A DNA stretch of 64,000 nt from Puccinia triticina (GCF_026914185.1 NC_070570.1:2976001-3040000); one strand, 5' to 3'; counted from the first letter of the stretch, positions 20,047 to 33,600 are shown. Notes: generated from the letters alone by a model not told the origin. Translations and numbers: made by a program.

Positions 20047-20950
20047 TTGTGATTGCTCAACGGTTTCAAGTGTGGGAAAAATACAAGCAAACTAAGTTGG
20101 CGATACATTGCAGGGGGAAGAGGGTCTATTTATAGACCAGGGAGGATGGGGTAGCGCTCTAGAGAGATCAAGAGAAGGGGAAGAGACAAAGAGAGGGACG
20201 AGTCCATCAGATGGGCTCGTCGTAACAATAAGCTATGTCTGTAAGGCCGGACTTGGAGAAGTCCGGCTCGGATGAAGTCAGCTAATATTCAGGGATAAGA
20301 GAAACAAGGTGCGGAGCAGCTACAAGGATGCCGCGAAAGGCTTCCAATATATATGTGATAGGCCAAGAGCGGCAAAAAGAGGAATTAGAGTATCCTTGCC
20401 AAGAGCGGCATACATGAGGCAAGGAACGGAAACGGCACAGTGAGATCCAAGGACTGAGAGAGGTCCGGTAAGTTAGGGAAGAAAGGGTCAAGGTTACTAC
20501 CTTAGCCTGTGAATAGGGAGAGTTCCTATAACCGGAAGCGGGGGCTTCAAAAACCCAACAATTTGAATGCACAATTGCTAGCGCCACATAACAAAATCAG
20601 CCTAACTCCTTGTTGCAAAAGTCGTAGCTTTCATCAAGGCGCTTTTCAAAAGCAAATCCTGCTTTGTCAAAAGCACATCAGCAACCACATCAATTACTAT
20701 TTCTGGTCGCTTGTGAGTATCCATTCGGCTTCTCAATTCATCCTCATTTCCATACCCGTATCAAATCCCGTTTTTGGAACCCAAAAATCCTCCACACCCC
20801 GTATACTGTGTTGCTAACATTTCCATAACCAGTACCAAGGAACTGACACATTACACACTTTTGCTTAGTATTGATCAACAGTATTTCATGGTTTAACTCC
20901 AGATGCTCGAATCATCTCACCAGTTCACTGTCTCTGCATCCGGCGCCTAG
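20047..20950. other. Non-coding stretch before the OTU gene
   Basis: No supported gene. It holds a palindromic TATA-like sequence (GGTCTATTTATAGACC, 20123-20138) and a short hairpin (agccggacttc type, about 20244-20268). It could be part of an unrecognised LTR that also includes the DNA left of the foldback element. Confidence 0.3.
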
Positions 20951-21059
20951 TTCAATCAACTAGCACTGTTTTTGAGCGCATTCTTTAGCCCGTGGCCTCG
21001 AGTTACCTTCTCAACCATCATTGACTGGGCCAATTCAACACGGATCAAATTACCTGGGG

Positions 21060-21352
21060 ATTCAAATGTATTATAGCTCACAACCTGGCTTTAGTGGATC
21101 AACTTACCCTGCCAATGCTGCCCAAAGAAGAATGAGCATGAGTCCAGTCCAAATAAGAATGAGCATGAGCATATCAAATCCTCCCACTTATCCCATGCCT
21201 CAAAGCCCCAGCATAACCAATCCACCTGGCTTTAGTGGATCAAATTACCCTGCCAATCCTGTCCAAAGAAGAATGAGCATGAGTCCAGTCCAAAGAAGAA
21301 TGAGCATGAGCATATCAAACCCTCCCACTTATCCCATGCCTCAAAGCCCCAG
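21060..21352 (+). repeat. In-frame tandem repeats in the OTU gene
   Basis: Repeat units start at about 21081, 21227 and (after the inserted element) 24334; each unit is about 135-147 bp and encodes the RRMSMS and TYPMPQSPS motifs. The third unit was separated by the TR-GAG insertion. Confidence 0.85.
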
Positions 21353-21357
21353 CGTAA

Positions 21358-24322
21358 TGTAAGGACTCCACTTAGGGGTCCTTCACTGTCCGTATCGAGT
21401 GGGGCGCAGAAGGTGAACCTCGAGATGGTTTCTGGTTCACGGGGCTATCTATTGCTCAGGAGAGGGGGAAGAACACTAGACGGGAGAGATATGGTCACAG
21501 GTATCTCTCAGTAAATACATGAACTAAGGGGAATGAAAAGGAAACAATATGAAGAACAGAGAAGTGGAAGGCTTACCTAGCCGGGAGAGATATGGTCACA
21601 GGTATCTCTGCCGGCTAGGAAGGTGAAGGGAGGATGAGATGATATAGTCAAGCGGGAATTGGATCTGTGATTGCTCTTGTGAAACCTCGCGGTACGCGGG
21701 GGCTTCACAGTCTCCCCCCCTATAAAAAGATGAGGGGGAGGGTCTCTCCAGCTCAAAGTTGACAACTCGGATCAAATGGATGGTTGGTTTTTCGTTTTCG
21801 AAGGGCAATCGATCCGTAGATGCTTGATGAGTGGGCGATTGTGCCAGTCTAGTACGGTCGGAACGACGGGAACAGGATAAGAGGATGGTGGAGAAGGATG
21901 ATGGGGTGGAATTTCCATGACAGGGGGCATTTGAGGGGTCACCGATATCCTAGTTGCAACCAGGGAGGGCATCGAGGACCGTTGCTTCAAGACCGGTCTG
22001 GGGGTCCGCCATTCCAGTATCAGCGGGAGTGATTGTACTTTCCAAATCAGTGGGAGGAATTGTGCTCTCCGTCCTATGGGGGATCCTCGTAAGCATCGCC
22101 CTCTGTGAAATTGATGGGTCGATCTGAGGGGGGACGGTACATGCTTGGCGCTCCCGCTTTCGGCGATGGCACCACAAGCCTCGAGGAAGGAGGCCTTGTC
22201 GAACTGAGGAACTTCAGGGACAAATTCGTTGTCCCGTGTGGCCGCCGAGATGCCGAGCATTTTGATTGCGTCCGGGTCTCCCGCTATAGCTGCTGCTTGG
22301 GCGTCATCTTCTACCGCGGTCAGATGCCAGTTCGCGAACCCGTGCGCTAAGTCGTCCAATTGCCCGTCCACCCGCGACAGGCAAGAGGCGGATAATTCAT
22401 CTAAGTCGGGGGCTTCATTCCCTAGGCCCGCAACGCCCGCGGGTCGGCCAACTGGGCGGCCTGCCGTTGTCGGATTTGGTTTTGCAGGGCCGCCATTCTT
22501 TGTTGTCCACGCCGGAGGGGGGACATAGTCCACTGGTTTGGGGGGTGGGACAAAGGAGGCCGGTATTTCGACCCGACTCTTGTCCATCGGATTGGGGCAA
22601 GCTTTCGGAGCACTACCGCAGTGCTTTTTGCAGAAATGGCACAGCCCAATGCTGTCCATGTAAGCGTGGAGGCGCCAAATGGTATCCACAGACCGGTTGG
22701 AAGGAGTGGTGGTGGAAGCGTTGCGGCGGAGTCGTAAAGCCGCCGATTTGACAAGGTTGGAGTAGAACCCGCTAGCACGGCTCTCGAATTCACCGTACTT
22801 GAAGTCCACGGATCAAAGGGTCTGATGATCATCTATTTTGGCCTGAAGGACTTCCGGGAGGCCGAACGTTACGGCCTCGGCTAGTTTGTAGTCACCGAGA
22901 GAATGTTTGTCGAAGTTCACCAAGCTCTGGAGCGTTCGAGCGCGGGTACTGAACTCCAGGAAGGTTTCAGTATCCACCATTTTCAGTTGGGCAATAATTC
23001 GTTTGAGAGTTGTTTTCCATTTGACTGGGAGAGCGAACTCGAACATTCGTTCCTTGAATTCTTCCCACGACTTCCCTTTGTACTTTGCGAATTAGTTTGA
23101 GTAGAACAAGAGAAGATTCGTCTCAGAGATGAGCCCGCCCACAATGAGACGCTTGTTGTCTGCATGCGTGACCAACTTTGTTGCAAAAAAAATCTGAAGG
23201 GCTTGGATCCACCGTAAAAAGGCTTCGACATCCTGAAAGGGGCCTTTGAAGTGCAGGCCGTCTGAAATCTTGAAGAGTTGTAGATTGATGCGGCCTGGGG
23301 CGAGTTGCGGGGCCGGGGTGGACTCAGTCTTAGGACCAACAGTCCTGCTCCAAGCGTCTAGTGCGGCCTTCACATTGGCTCAAGCTTGGCTTTGGACCGC
23401 TTTCACTTTGGCTCGAGCCTGCGCTTGTGCGGCTTGCGCGGCTTCCTGGGCCGCGAGGAGTTGCTTGGCTGTGTTTTGCTGTAAGACCAGGATAGCCTGG
23501 ATCAAGTCGTTGTTGGACATTTCCTCCGGTGCCAATGGGTCGCCGGAGGAGCTTTGTTGGTTGGGTTGGTTCTGCATTGAACCGGTGTGGGGAGTAGTCG
23601 AGGTGTTCGGTGCCGGGACGTTAATAGCAGTGGGTGCAGCAAGGGTGGCTTGCAAACGAGCCCGGCGTCTAATCTCCCAAGCGAGTTGTTCCGGATCTTG
23701 GAGAGGAAGCAGAGGGTCCGTATTCAACTGGCGGGTGCTCATAAGAGGGTGCGCGTAGTCGGTTATTTCCGGTCAAGAACAAAGCAGTGGCAATGGAGAT
23801 GGCAGTAGTAGATGGTCAATGGGCAGTGGGAAGGCAGTAACAGTGGTGTAGGATAGTAAGGGGGCAGTCGCAGTTGAAGTGAGCAGTGAGAGGGCAGTCG
23901 CAGTTTGAAAAAAAAAAAATTGCTCGCCGAATCGAGGAGTCGGCGAAAGGGTGGAACCAGAAAAAAAAAGTGTAAGGACTCCACTTAGGGGTCCTTCACT
24001 GTCCGTATCGAGTGGGGCGCAGAAGGTGAACCTCGAGATGGTTTCTGGTTCACGGGGCTATCTATTGCTCAGGAGAGGGGGAAGAACACTAGCCGGGAGA
24101 GATATGGTCACAGGTATCTCTCAGTAAATACATGAACTAAGGGGAATGAAAAGGAAACAATATGAAGAACAGAGAAGTGGAAGGCTTACCTAGCCGGGAG
24201 AGATATGGTCACAGGTATCTCTGCCGGCTAGGAAGGTGAAGGGAGGATGAGATGATATAGTCAAGCGGGAATTGGATCTGTGATTGCTCTTGTGAAACCT
24301 CGCGGTACGCGGGGGCTTCACA
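21358..24322 (-). mobile_element. Gag-only LTR retrotransposon (TR-GAG type), copy B, complete
   Basis: 352-bp LTRs (21358-21709 and 23971-24322), one difference seen, flanked by CGTAA (21353-21357 and 24323-24327). Same architecture as copy A: sense purine tract (tagggggggg) before the 3' LTR, duplicated hairpins in each LTR (21576-21619 is the better-paired one), a single gag. LTR sequence is diverged from copy A, so it is a separate family. It sits in the coding region of the OTU gene, in the opposite orientation. Confidence 0.92.
21772..23742 (-). pseudogene. gag: Gag of TR-GAG copy B, with three in-frame stops
   Basis: Homologous to the Gag of copy A along its length, including the capsid segment (HFKGPFQDVEAFLRW), LAEAVTFGLPE, the zinc motif CHFCKKHCGSAPKAC and AGRPVGRPAGVAG. 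Three stops break a frame that otherwise stays open: TGA at about 22810 (position of an arginine in copy A), TAA near 23094 and TGA near 23376. Two of the three fit CGA to TGA change. The LTRs are nearly identical, so the stops are either very recent or the element moved using Gag in trans. Confidence 0.8.
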
Positions 24323-24775
24323 CGTAACCAATCCACCTGGCTTTAATGGATCAAATTACCCTGCCAATCCTGCCCAAAGAAGAATGAGCATGAGTCCAGT
24401 CCAAAGAAGAATGAGCATGAGCATATCAAATCCTCCCACTTATCCCATGCCTCAAAGCCCCAGCATAACCAATCCACACAATTCTCCCATGCAGTACAGT
24501 CCATCAGGCCCTTCTAAGAGACGAAAAAGTATATCTCAATCAGGATCCAATCCCACAACGAACACTCCTGTTTCATTGTACAAATCCTTGGATAACATAA
24601 CAAATGAGGGGCAGTACTATTCCACCAATGTTTACCATCCATTTAAAACTGAGCCAGACATATCACAGACACCATTAATACCAAGGATATCACAATCATC
24701 TGTAGCTGCTTCCAGTCCAACTGGAAGGAATAAAAACTTTATTGACCCAAGACTGTGTGAGTCCTCATCATCAAC

Positions 24776-27700
24776 GGGATGGCAGATTTTTGCAAGACTT
24801 TTTTTGCAAGACATAAGGCTTGCAACCCAGGGGTGCCCGCAAAATTGCAAGAACACCCAGTGTCTTGCAATTTTGCATACCATGAGCCAAAAATTTTGTC
24901 ATGCAAGCATATGTCTTGCAAATTAACACATGCAAAATTTATTCCTAAGACCTCAAAAAGCATTTTTGGGCATGATAATTTGCATGCTATAAGTCATGCA
25001 AAAAATATGGCATGCAAAAATTTATGTGTTGCGGCAAATGTGGAAATTTGCAAGACTTGTGTTTGCAAGTCATTTTGATGACCTGCAAACTTAACACATT
25101 TTAGGGCCAAAGCAGAATTTTGCAAGACATCTGATTTTTTTGCAAGACATGTTTTGGACAAGAAAAAAACACCCCAGTAAGAAATCAAATGATAAATTTG
25201 AAAACTACTTCCTTCTGCTGGATCGGCGAGTAGGTTGGGTGTCTTGCAATGGAACCGAAGGCTGAGGGATATTCTTACCCCTTTTAACACTTGCCTTTTG
25301 GGTGTCAAGCTTTGGTGGTGGCAGTTTGGTTGGTATTGGTATGGGCATAGCCGTTGGTGGAACAGGCTTGGTGGTGGGTGGAGCAGGCTCGGTGGTGGGC
25401 GGAACAGGCTCGGTGGTGGGTGGAACAGGCGCATTTACCTTCAACTTGATTCTGATTGGTTTCGGCGCTGGCGTAAGGATTTTTGAAGCTTCACAATTGC
25501 CTTTGGTGAGGTCGCCAATATCGGGCAAGGGGGAAGCTTTGGAATTGGCAAGGGTTGTCGACTTTGAGGGTATAATTGAGGGTTGTTCTGAGGCTGTTGG
25601 GGATAATTCATTTGGTTCAGACTCTGAGGGATTGTGGGGGATCAAGACCGAGTTGTAGGACGAGTGAATGATTGATTTCATTTGCATGAAGGGATAATCT
25701 CCAGCGGGATTCTTGTTATCCTTCTGGATCTTCGCCATCGAGGAATCAAACTGCACCTCCTCGTCCACGGTCCATGTCCTTGAGTACAACAGCCAAGAGG
25801 TATCCGGCGAGACGCCAGAAATACTACCCGGTACGCGGTTGATGAGTTGGGCAAACCCATCATTACGAATGTCGTTATGGAGCCAAACCCCGACCATCCC
25901 AGCAGAAGATCTGAGCATCTTGGCCCAATAATGGTTGTGTGCCCAATACCCTTGCGAGATGAGGGTGTACGTGTATCCACGGATTGAGAGCTTGAAGGGC
26001 CAATCCGTGGTCCCCATGAATTTGTCCCTTGCGCCTTCTGGTATATGCATAACTTCAAGATGGAAGTTGAGATGGAGTGGCGGGAGGTCGTCTTCAAATG
26101 TGAGCTTAGAGATTTCCAAAAGAGAGTGGCTGTTGTTGCTGCCTGGGAATTGGATCATTTCGACTTCGGAGTTGAGTCGCTTGGGCTGGCGCCCCTTCTT
26201 TTTTTGGGGGGTTGCTGGTTTGAATAAAGGTTGATTTGCCTCGGGGCAAGACTTACAGACACGACCGCATGATAGCTGGATGCCTTCCGTGGTCCAGATA
26301 TCCATAAGCTTCCCGATCTCGGCGTAGGATGTGTTGGAATTGACAAACATTTTGGGCCGGACGGCGATGACGTGGGCTTTGCGCTTTGACTGCAAGTCCA
26401 ATTGTTTTGTCTCCGGGTGTGCCTCGCAAGTGTACTGCCAATCATCAATGAACCCAAAGAGCTTCTGAAAATCTTTGTTCTTCTTAAGGTTCGTTGGGTC
26501 GACTAGGATTTCAATGAAGAAATCACATGAGGAAAACTTGCCTCGAGGAAAGCTTCCCGGGTGCTTCGCGTTAGCCATTTCCCAGAGCTTGTTCTGGCCC
26601 CTGGTCAGAGTTGAACGGATGGAGCTGTTGAGGTTCAACTCATAAGTGACCCGTGACAAAAAGTGAAAAAGCAAGGCCGTGAAGAGGTCGGTCCCCTTGC
26701 CGTTGATCCCTCGTTGCCACAAAGGGGTATAGATTGCATACAAGCTCTCTAATGCGGCGGCCATCCAGCATCGATTGGCTCGGGCGGGATTATCATTAGC
26801 GGCAAGGTAGGAAGCGTATCCTTGGCCGGGGGCCTTGACGAAGTTGGAGGATTTCTTAGCCTTCTTGGATTTCTTCGGAGCCGCTTCGGCAAGTGCGTTG
26901 GTAGTGTCAGGGGGTCAGCCATCGTTCTGGTATCGCTGGCGCTTACGCTTCATGCCCAATGAGACGCCGACCTCGGTATTATTTTTGGCACCGTACTTGA
27001 TCAAGACGCCCTTCATCACGGCATTCCAGTCATCTTGTAAGACCTTTACAAAGGAGAATAAGTCCACCATCCCGTGCAAGAGGCTGGCCTTTCCTCGGCT
27101 AATAGAGTCATTTCGTTTAAGTAAAAAGGAATCAAATGATTCATACAAAAGAAAAATCTCACCTGATCATGTAATATAGACGATGCAAGCTTTCCTGTGC
27201 GTTGGTTGTATCAGGGATCCCATCGGTGCCGTCTTTACTGAGCATCACACGCCGGGATGGGAAGAGGATGGCCTCAACATCCGCTACGGTCCACCAGTCC
27301 AACCATTGCCGCACTTTGGGATAATGGCGGTAGATATGATCGATCTTTTCTTCGTGAGTCTGGCCGCCTTCAACATGAGGTTTGAGAATCCCTAAACAGC
27401 ATTCCTGGAAGCCTGACTAGAAGCAGCAACGATTTGAGATACGTCTGAGCTAGCCAACAATCAAAGAAAGTATCTTACCTCCTCATCAGTTGATACAAGC
27501 GATCGGTTGCGTTTTATCCGGGTCACCTGGCAGAAAAATGCTGTTGGCATCCTTTCAGCATTGATGCCGCCTTGTCTTTTTCAGACACATGAAAAACATC
27601 CATATATGCGGCCTTGTGCCCCTGCATCTGAGCCTTTGAGAAGTCCACTAGTTGTCGGGCTAGGATTTCTCGTTCAGCGTGCGTGATTGATGCATCATCA

Positions 27701-29839
27701 AAAAATTGCCGCATCAGTGTTGTAAAATGGATCTGGTGATACTTCACTGTGAGTCCTCTAATCCAGGAGAGTTGCACAGGGATCCATTGTTGCAATTCAT
27801 CGCAGAACATCGAGGTTGACAGGAGATAGCCGTTCTCGAAGAAGCAGTACGTGACGTCGGAGACAAGTCCACCATGATAAACTTCGCCGTTCTTATCGCG
27901 AGCGAGCAACCTTTCAGACATCCATTCACTCTGAAACGTGAAGTGCTCCATTCCTGGAAGATACGAGCTCGAAATGATGAAAAGGCCTCGTCTTTTTGTC
28001 GAGTAAGCGGTAAGAGGTCCTAGGTTAGAATGGATAGACAACAATAATATGGATAGATCAACTTACAAGGCCCAGTTAAACATTTTGAGGATAAAGTCGT
28101 CACCCGATCCGGCCCCATTTTTCCCTGGTACAATTCCTAACTCAGCCAACAACGTCTTCCGATGGTAAGAAAGTCTAAACAGAATGCAAAGATAAGCGAC
28201 TAATCTACGTGAATGATGTAGAAATAAAGCTTACCGGTCGCTGTTCTGGAATGACGGGTGGATTTCAGTGACCCCTTCAAAGGTTGCATTGTCATCCTGT
28301 TCTGTGGCGGCTTGCTTTCCCAACTGCAATGGAAACAACCAGCGATTAGCAATTCAGCTCAGTTGCAATTTGGAAAACAAGAGATTGGATATGTACTTAC
28401 CTTGAGCTTAAAGGCACCCGCGGATGGGTTTTCCTTGATGAGCTTTGCAAAGGCCGCCTTAGCCAGCGGGTCCGGCTTTTTAGCTTCGGCCCATGGATGT
28501 TCATGGACACCCTTGTGTCTGAGAAGGCCCCAACCGGTTTCAAGATGTACATCAAATCGAAGCAAGGTCTGGTCGCACGCGAGGTGAAACACTTTACCGG
28601 GGCATTCACCGGCAAGGCCCTTGCATTTGACAGGCCTGGATGACATCTGTCAGGAAAAATCACCTCTCCGGATCAAAATAATTGCTTACTTTTCACATAG
28701 TTTCGCAATCTCACCGCTTCCAGTGGGGGGCGGGCCGGCCCACTCGCAGGTCGGATTATTGCAGACAAGGGCCCCGAGGCATTTGTAGCGCCAAACCTTC
28801 CACTTCCCATTGGCCCGGTTGTTTCCATTGTGCCGTTTAAAAAAAGCTGTGGTACCAAAGTTGGTTATGTCGTCGCCTGGAAGCCAAAGAAAGGTGGTTC
28901 GACCGTTTGGATAGAGGGGATAGCCCTGTTGATCAAGCTTGCACCCGTGGTCAATGAATGTTTTATGGTCCTCATTCATGTCGGGGATGAACCATTCCTT
29001 GTCCTTTTTTTTCTTCTTTTTTTTCTTCTTTTTTTTCTTCTTCTTCGTTTGTTTACCGTCTGATTTTCCAGAAGAGCTATCCGACTGCGCTGAGGGGTTG
29101 GTTAATGTGGGCTTTGATGATTTGGTGGGCGGAAGTAGATGTTTGGAGATTGGAGCAAGTTTTTTTCTGGGACAATCGCTCTCTCTGTCGGAGTCTTCGG
29201 CTGAGGATTCAATGGCTGTCTTGATCCGGTGATTTCTAGCTGGCTCTGAAGTCTTGGATGACAAGTTGTGCGAGGGATCTGACCTTTCTTCATCGGAACT
29301 ACTTTCCGGAACAACGGGGGCGTGACACTTCATGCAGGTGTGCTAAGTACATATTCAATGATTAGCCATGAACAAGATGGAAGAGGATTATAGTTTGATT
29401 TTGACTTACTTATGTAGTGATGAGCGTGGTATGGGATGTAGCGAGGAGCGTGGCGTGGGAGATATCATGCAATAGTGGGAATGATCGCCTGCAAAATTCA
29501 AATTGGCTTTGGGATGCAGGCAGTTTTGCAATGCATACGGTGCATGCGATATTGTCTTGTAACGTCATGGTATGCAAATTTGTTGGTTGTGGGTTAGGGT
29601 TGGAATCTTGCATGACTGTGGTGCAAGTGTTGTGAGCGAAGAGGTGTAAAGTTACCTGGCGGGGGAGCCCGTCGGAAATTTGCGAGGTTTATTTTGCATA
29701 TGTTGTTCTTGCATGTGATTTTTCGGGGGCGATGCAATGCAAAATTGTAATAACCCCCGGGGGGTTTGGAATTTTGCATGCCATTGGTTTTGCAGGGCTT
29801 ATGTCTTGCAAAACATGTCTTGCAAAATTATGGGCACCC
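24776..29839 (-). mobile_element. Mutator-like element (MULE) with GCM transposase, complete
   Basis: 5064 bp flanked by the perfect 9-bp duplication ATCATCAAC (24767-24775, 29840-29848), the size expected of MULEs. Imperfect terminal inverted repeats start GGGATGGCAG (left) and GGGTGCCCAT (right, complement) and converge on the shared TTTTGCAAGAC and TTTTGCAAGACATAAG. Both subterminal regions (24800-25160 and 29460-29830) are full of TTGCAAGACAT and TGCAAAATT motifs in both orientations. It encodes one minus-strand multi-exon gene. Confidence 0.92.
25205..29333 (-). CDS. MULE transposase with GCM zinc finger and a C-terminal USP-like peptidase domain
   Basis: Seven exons with GT-AG introns can be traced: 29333-28691, 28635-28401, 28323-28235, about 28173-28075, about 28020-27479, 27405-27163 and 27098-25205. 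The N-terminus is acidic/S-rich with a lysine run. A GCM-type zinc domain follows (KCLGALVCNNPTC, then CKGLAGECPG, then GVHEHPW), then a MULE catalytic core (SDVTYCFFENGYLLSTS with FCDELQQWIPVQLSW, and TTNAQESLHRLYY). The last exon has NRCWMAAALESLYAIY and, later, NHYWAK and WLHND, which look like the cysteine and histidine boxes of a USP-type ubiquitin protease. GCM/WRKY zinc fingers in MULEs are known; the peptidase call is my inference. One in-frame TGA (26915-26917) separates the transposase part from the peptidase part. The C-terminus is a proline/threonine repeat (PVPPTTEP). Confidence 0.75.
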
Positions 29840-30689
29840 ATCATCAACACCCAAGACTTCCACAAGTCAGAGAGCCCCACTAGACACCAATATTTATGGA
29901 CCCCTGCCTCATCCACCAAGGAGAATTGATTACATATGGGAGCTACCATTGCAAATTCAACCATTGGTGGAACATGTTTTTGATGTTCAGGGAGATGGAA
30001 ACTGTGGATTTAGGGCTGTGGCATTCTGTTTGGGAATAGGAGAAGGCCAATACATGCATATACGGTCATCTCTAATGGCGGAATTGAAAAAGAGGAGAGA
30101 ATTCTACACCAAAGCAAACCCTTTCTATACAGTTGATGAACATTTAATGAGTTTGGATGTTCCATCACCTGAACCATGTGCGGTTAAATATTGGATGGGA
30201 ATGCCAGGAATGGGAAGGCCAATTGCCAATGCATTCCAGAGACCAGTCATTTTTTATTCAAAACGTGAAAGCCAATCATTCTTCCCCGACTTTGTTGGAC
30301 CCAATACCAATCGCCCCATTATATTGGCATTCATCGAAATTGAAACCATACGCCATTTTGTTGATCTAACATTTCCAGACATGAGGGAATTCCCAGCTCC
30401 CAAACCCATTGGCATGATTGATGAGAAATATTCAGATGCACATTGTGCCTGGCGGGAGAAGTTTGCAAGCTGCTTCAAAATGTATGACAGAGCACTACTC
30501 CAGCTTCCAGAATTGGAAAAAACATTTGGCTCTTCCAAAAACAAAATGGATGAAAAAAGGGCTGCCAGGAATAAAAATGTATGAATTAAAAAGATATTCA
30601 ATGATACCTGAATTCTATAAGCCATCATAGAATATGGGAAACAGGCCCCAATGATTTACAAAATAAATTAAATTTGTACAAGTTGGTTT

Positions 30690-33600
30690 TTACCATTGAA
30701 CAGCCGGAGGATCTTGTAATAATGTAACATTTTCTGGAATTTTAATATGAGGGTTACTAGTATTTGGAATAAATTGTCTGGGTTGAGTGGCCCGCAAATT
30801 GTTTGGTTTGTGAATATGAGTGACCTGATGAGTGGGGATATGGCATGGTTGTTCTTTGGCGGATATTGTTGGTTTGGCCTGAGATTTGTTCAGCCATTTC
30901 TCCATTCCTGATTTGGTGGCATCTTCCCAATTTTGCTTTGTGATAGAGGGGAAAACCAACCTGGATTCAGTCTTGTGATGGATTATTGATCTTAATGAGC
31001 AAGCATTAAGTATATATCCATATTTTTTTGTGTGATCATGCTGAACAACATAATGGGAGCTGAGACCCTCTTTTCTACCTACTCTGCTCGGAGCTTCAAT
31101 TGCTACCTGACAGTGGGAGTCATGGCAATCATGCTGGAAGTTCAGACAACATATTACATCCTATTTGTGGAAAATTTGCCTGGTCAGCTGCAGATGTTAT
31201 AATTTTATGTGCCACATCCCCATGTTTATAAATCATGCATGTTGTTTGACTCACCTCAGCTCTGCCATAGAAAGGTTTTTTGGTATCATTATATTCCCGC
31301 ATTTGATAAAATTGGTTGATTCCCGCAGGCTGATATGCTTTGAATTCTATGAAAAATGAACTTGACAAATGTGAAGGTTGCCATATTGATACCACAGATC
31401 CCACCATGGGGTGCGTTTTTGGCCTAGATATCTACATATGACTTTGTATTCATAAGTTTATGCTGAAATTCATCACAATAATATTTGCCAACTCACCAAC
31501 ACAAATATTCCTTTGCGGACTATATCATATTCACCTGTTTTGATGCTTGAAATCAATCTCCACCTTACTGTGGGATATTGTTGAACAAGGTAAATGGGAG
31601 GAGCCACACCCTCTTCTGCTGAATACTCCCCATCATATATAACTGGATATGCAATAGGTTGAGAAAGGTCTATTCCCATGAGCTTTTGGACCTCTTTGTT
31701 GTGTTTGAATACATCTGTGACATTTTTTGAAGGTCGGAAAAAAGCGTTCAATTTATGATTAAATAGAATCACACCAGATAATATGAGCCTCATTGCTTGA
31801 TAATTGGAGAAAGTTAGGGCTATGTCCCTCCCTGGCGCTTGGCGGTTGGAATGAATTGATGCATTGCTCATTATACCATTGTAAGCTTCAAATTTTTCTG
31901 ATGCAAACAAGAATGGTGGCTCAAACCTCCTGACAGATTCAGGGAGATGTATGAGCATGTGGAATTTTGGTTTATTGACCCATTGTGCATTCATGCTCAG
32001 CACATGATAAAGGAATAGATCTATGTGATGTTTGAGGTCTTCAATATATCTGTCCATGTTCTCAATTCTTGTCTGGTAAACAAAAGTACACAGGTAACAC
32101 AGGGACATCCATAAATCCCTCTGCTTTCTGTTCATGAATGGAAAGAACACAAATGGGGCAGCTTGAATGACTATCTTCATGTGTTTTCCAATGAAACTCT
32201 TGTAGTGGTTTACCATAAATATTGACCTCAAAGATGGAATATTGAGTGAATCCCTGTTGAATGATTGCCAATGGGCCTCCAGTCTCCTTTTATCTTCCTC
32301 TGTGAGGCCCTCCATGAAATCACGCAGGAGGTATCGAATAACCCCAAGTTGCAAGACATGAAATATTTCTACAGGGGTGTCTTTGCACCCATCAAATCCT
32401 ATTCAGGTAGGAGATATTTTCAGCAACACCAAACATTAGACAATGGAAAACATGGTTTAGGAGGGCTGACCTTTCAGTGTGTAGAAACGGTTGAATAGGC
32501 GATGTGACCCAGTCTTTTCTGTGGCTTCTATGGATTCCCTCTGTCCTGGCTTGTTCCGCTGATGATACCGCTCAACAATTTCCACATTTATGTTGTCTTT
32601 CATCCCATTTTCTTTGGTTCTGTTATCATACTCAGTCTTTGCTTCAGTTTTAGATTCTGTCCAAAATTTATGCATTTTTGATATGGTGTATTCCCACACT
32701 CTTGGAGGAGGGGGGTTGATGGTGCATAATAGGTAGGTCAGATGTAGTAACCATACAAATACATGCATACATTTGCTCACAATGTTTCCCCCTGTGGTCA
32801 ATCCAAAATAATCCTTCACATAGCCCACCAAGGATTTGTCAGCCTTCTTGGTGACAGATAGTTGACACATGCATGGACTGTTGGCATTTGCAGGCATGGG
32901 TGTGCTTGTCATCTCCGCATGCATGGGTGAGTCCCCCAGTGCCACCAATACCATACTCATAATGAGGACTTTCTGATTGAGTACGCTGTCATAAGCAAAG
33001 TGGCCTTTGGTACTCATTTCACTAATTGCAATATGACAGAAGGAAACCCTGTGTATGAGTGGAACTATCATAATGGACTGATAATCAATTTCTAGGTGAT
33101 GCCAACTTACTTAATTTCCTCTATGATGGGATCTGCCAACTCTAAGCAACTGGCCACATTGGAGGTTGACACAAAATGACAGTTGTATTCCTGATTAGAC
33201 CAGTGCGGATGAAGACCAGATAATGTAAAATAATATGAGATATGCTTGTTCCATTGTTTCGAACAGTTACCAGATGTGTCATCTGCATAGAGTGTAATTG
33301 GTACATGTCGGATGATGCAACCGTCAGCCTTTTTTCTCCATGGGTTTGGTAGCTCAATTTCATTGATTATTGTATGGCTAACATCTTCTTCTATGAACAT
33401 ACCAAAACGTGGTCAATTTAAAAATTAATGTGTGTTTGTGATTGATATATATATATATACTTACCATAAATCAATCCGCCACATTCCTTTTGTAGATATA
33501 ATTGATTTTCCATGAGGATTTCTGAGTACATATCGTCAAATTCACATATATCAACCACTCTTTGGGCTGAAGTATTACTGAATTTAATATCTGCAGGCAT

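Larger units (their letters stand above)
21021..30584 (+). pseudogene. OTU-like cysteine peptidase gene, disrupted by two transposons
   Basis: Coding sequence at 21021-21357, 24328-24775 and 29849-30584 joins in one frame once the two insertions and one copy of each target duplication are removed. The N-terminal part has three imperfect copies of a roughly 45-residue repeat (GFSGSNYPANP, RRMSMSPVQRRMSMS, PPTYPMPQSPS); then a phospho-acceptor-rich linker; then an OTU domain with the cysteine box GDGNCGFRAVA (about 29990-30025) and a histidine in HFVDLTF (about 30355). OTU peptidases cleave ubiquitin or related modifiers. The catalytic sequence itself looks intact; disruption is by the element at 21358-24322 and the MULE at 24776-29839. 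It is convergent with the Plavaka-like transposase, 105 bp away, and probably part of that element. The true start is upstream of 21021 and unresolved. Confidence 0.8.

Noticed and set aside
20509..20817. 102-codon ORF left of the OTU gene
   Set aside because: No domain, atypical composition and no splice link to the OTU exons that I could support.
28990..29060. Poly-leucine/phenylalanine ORFs on the plus strand
   Set aside because: They are the complement of the lysine run in the MULE transposase first exon.
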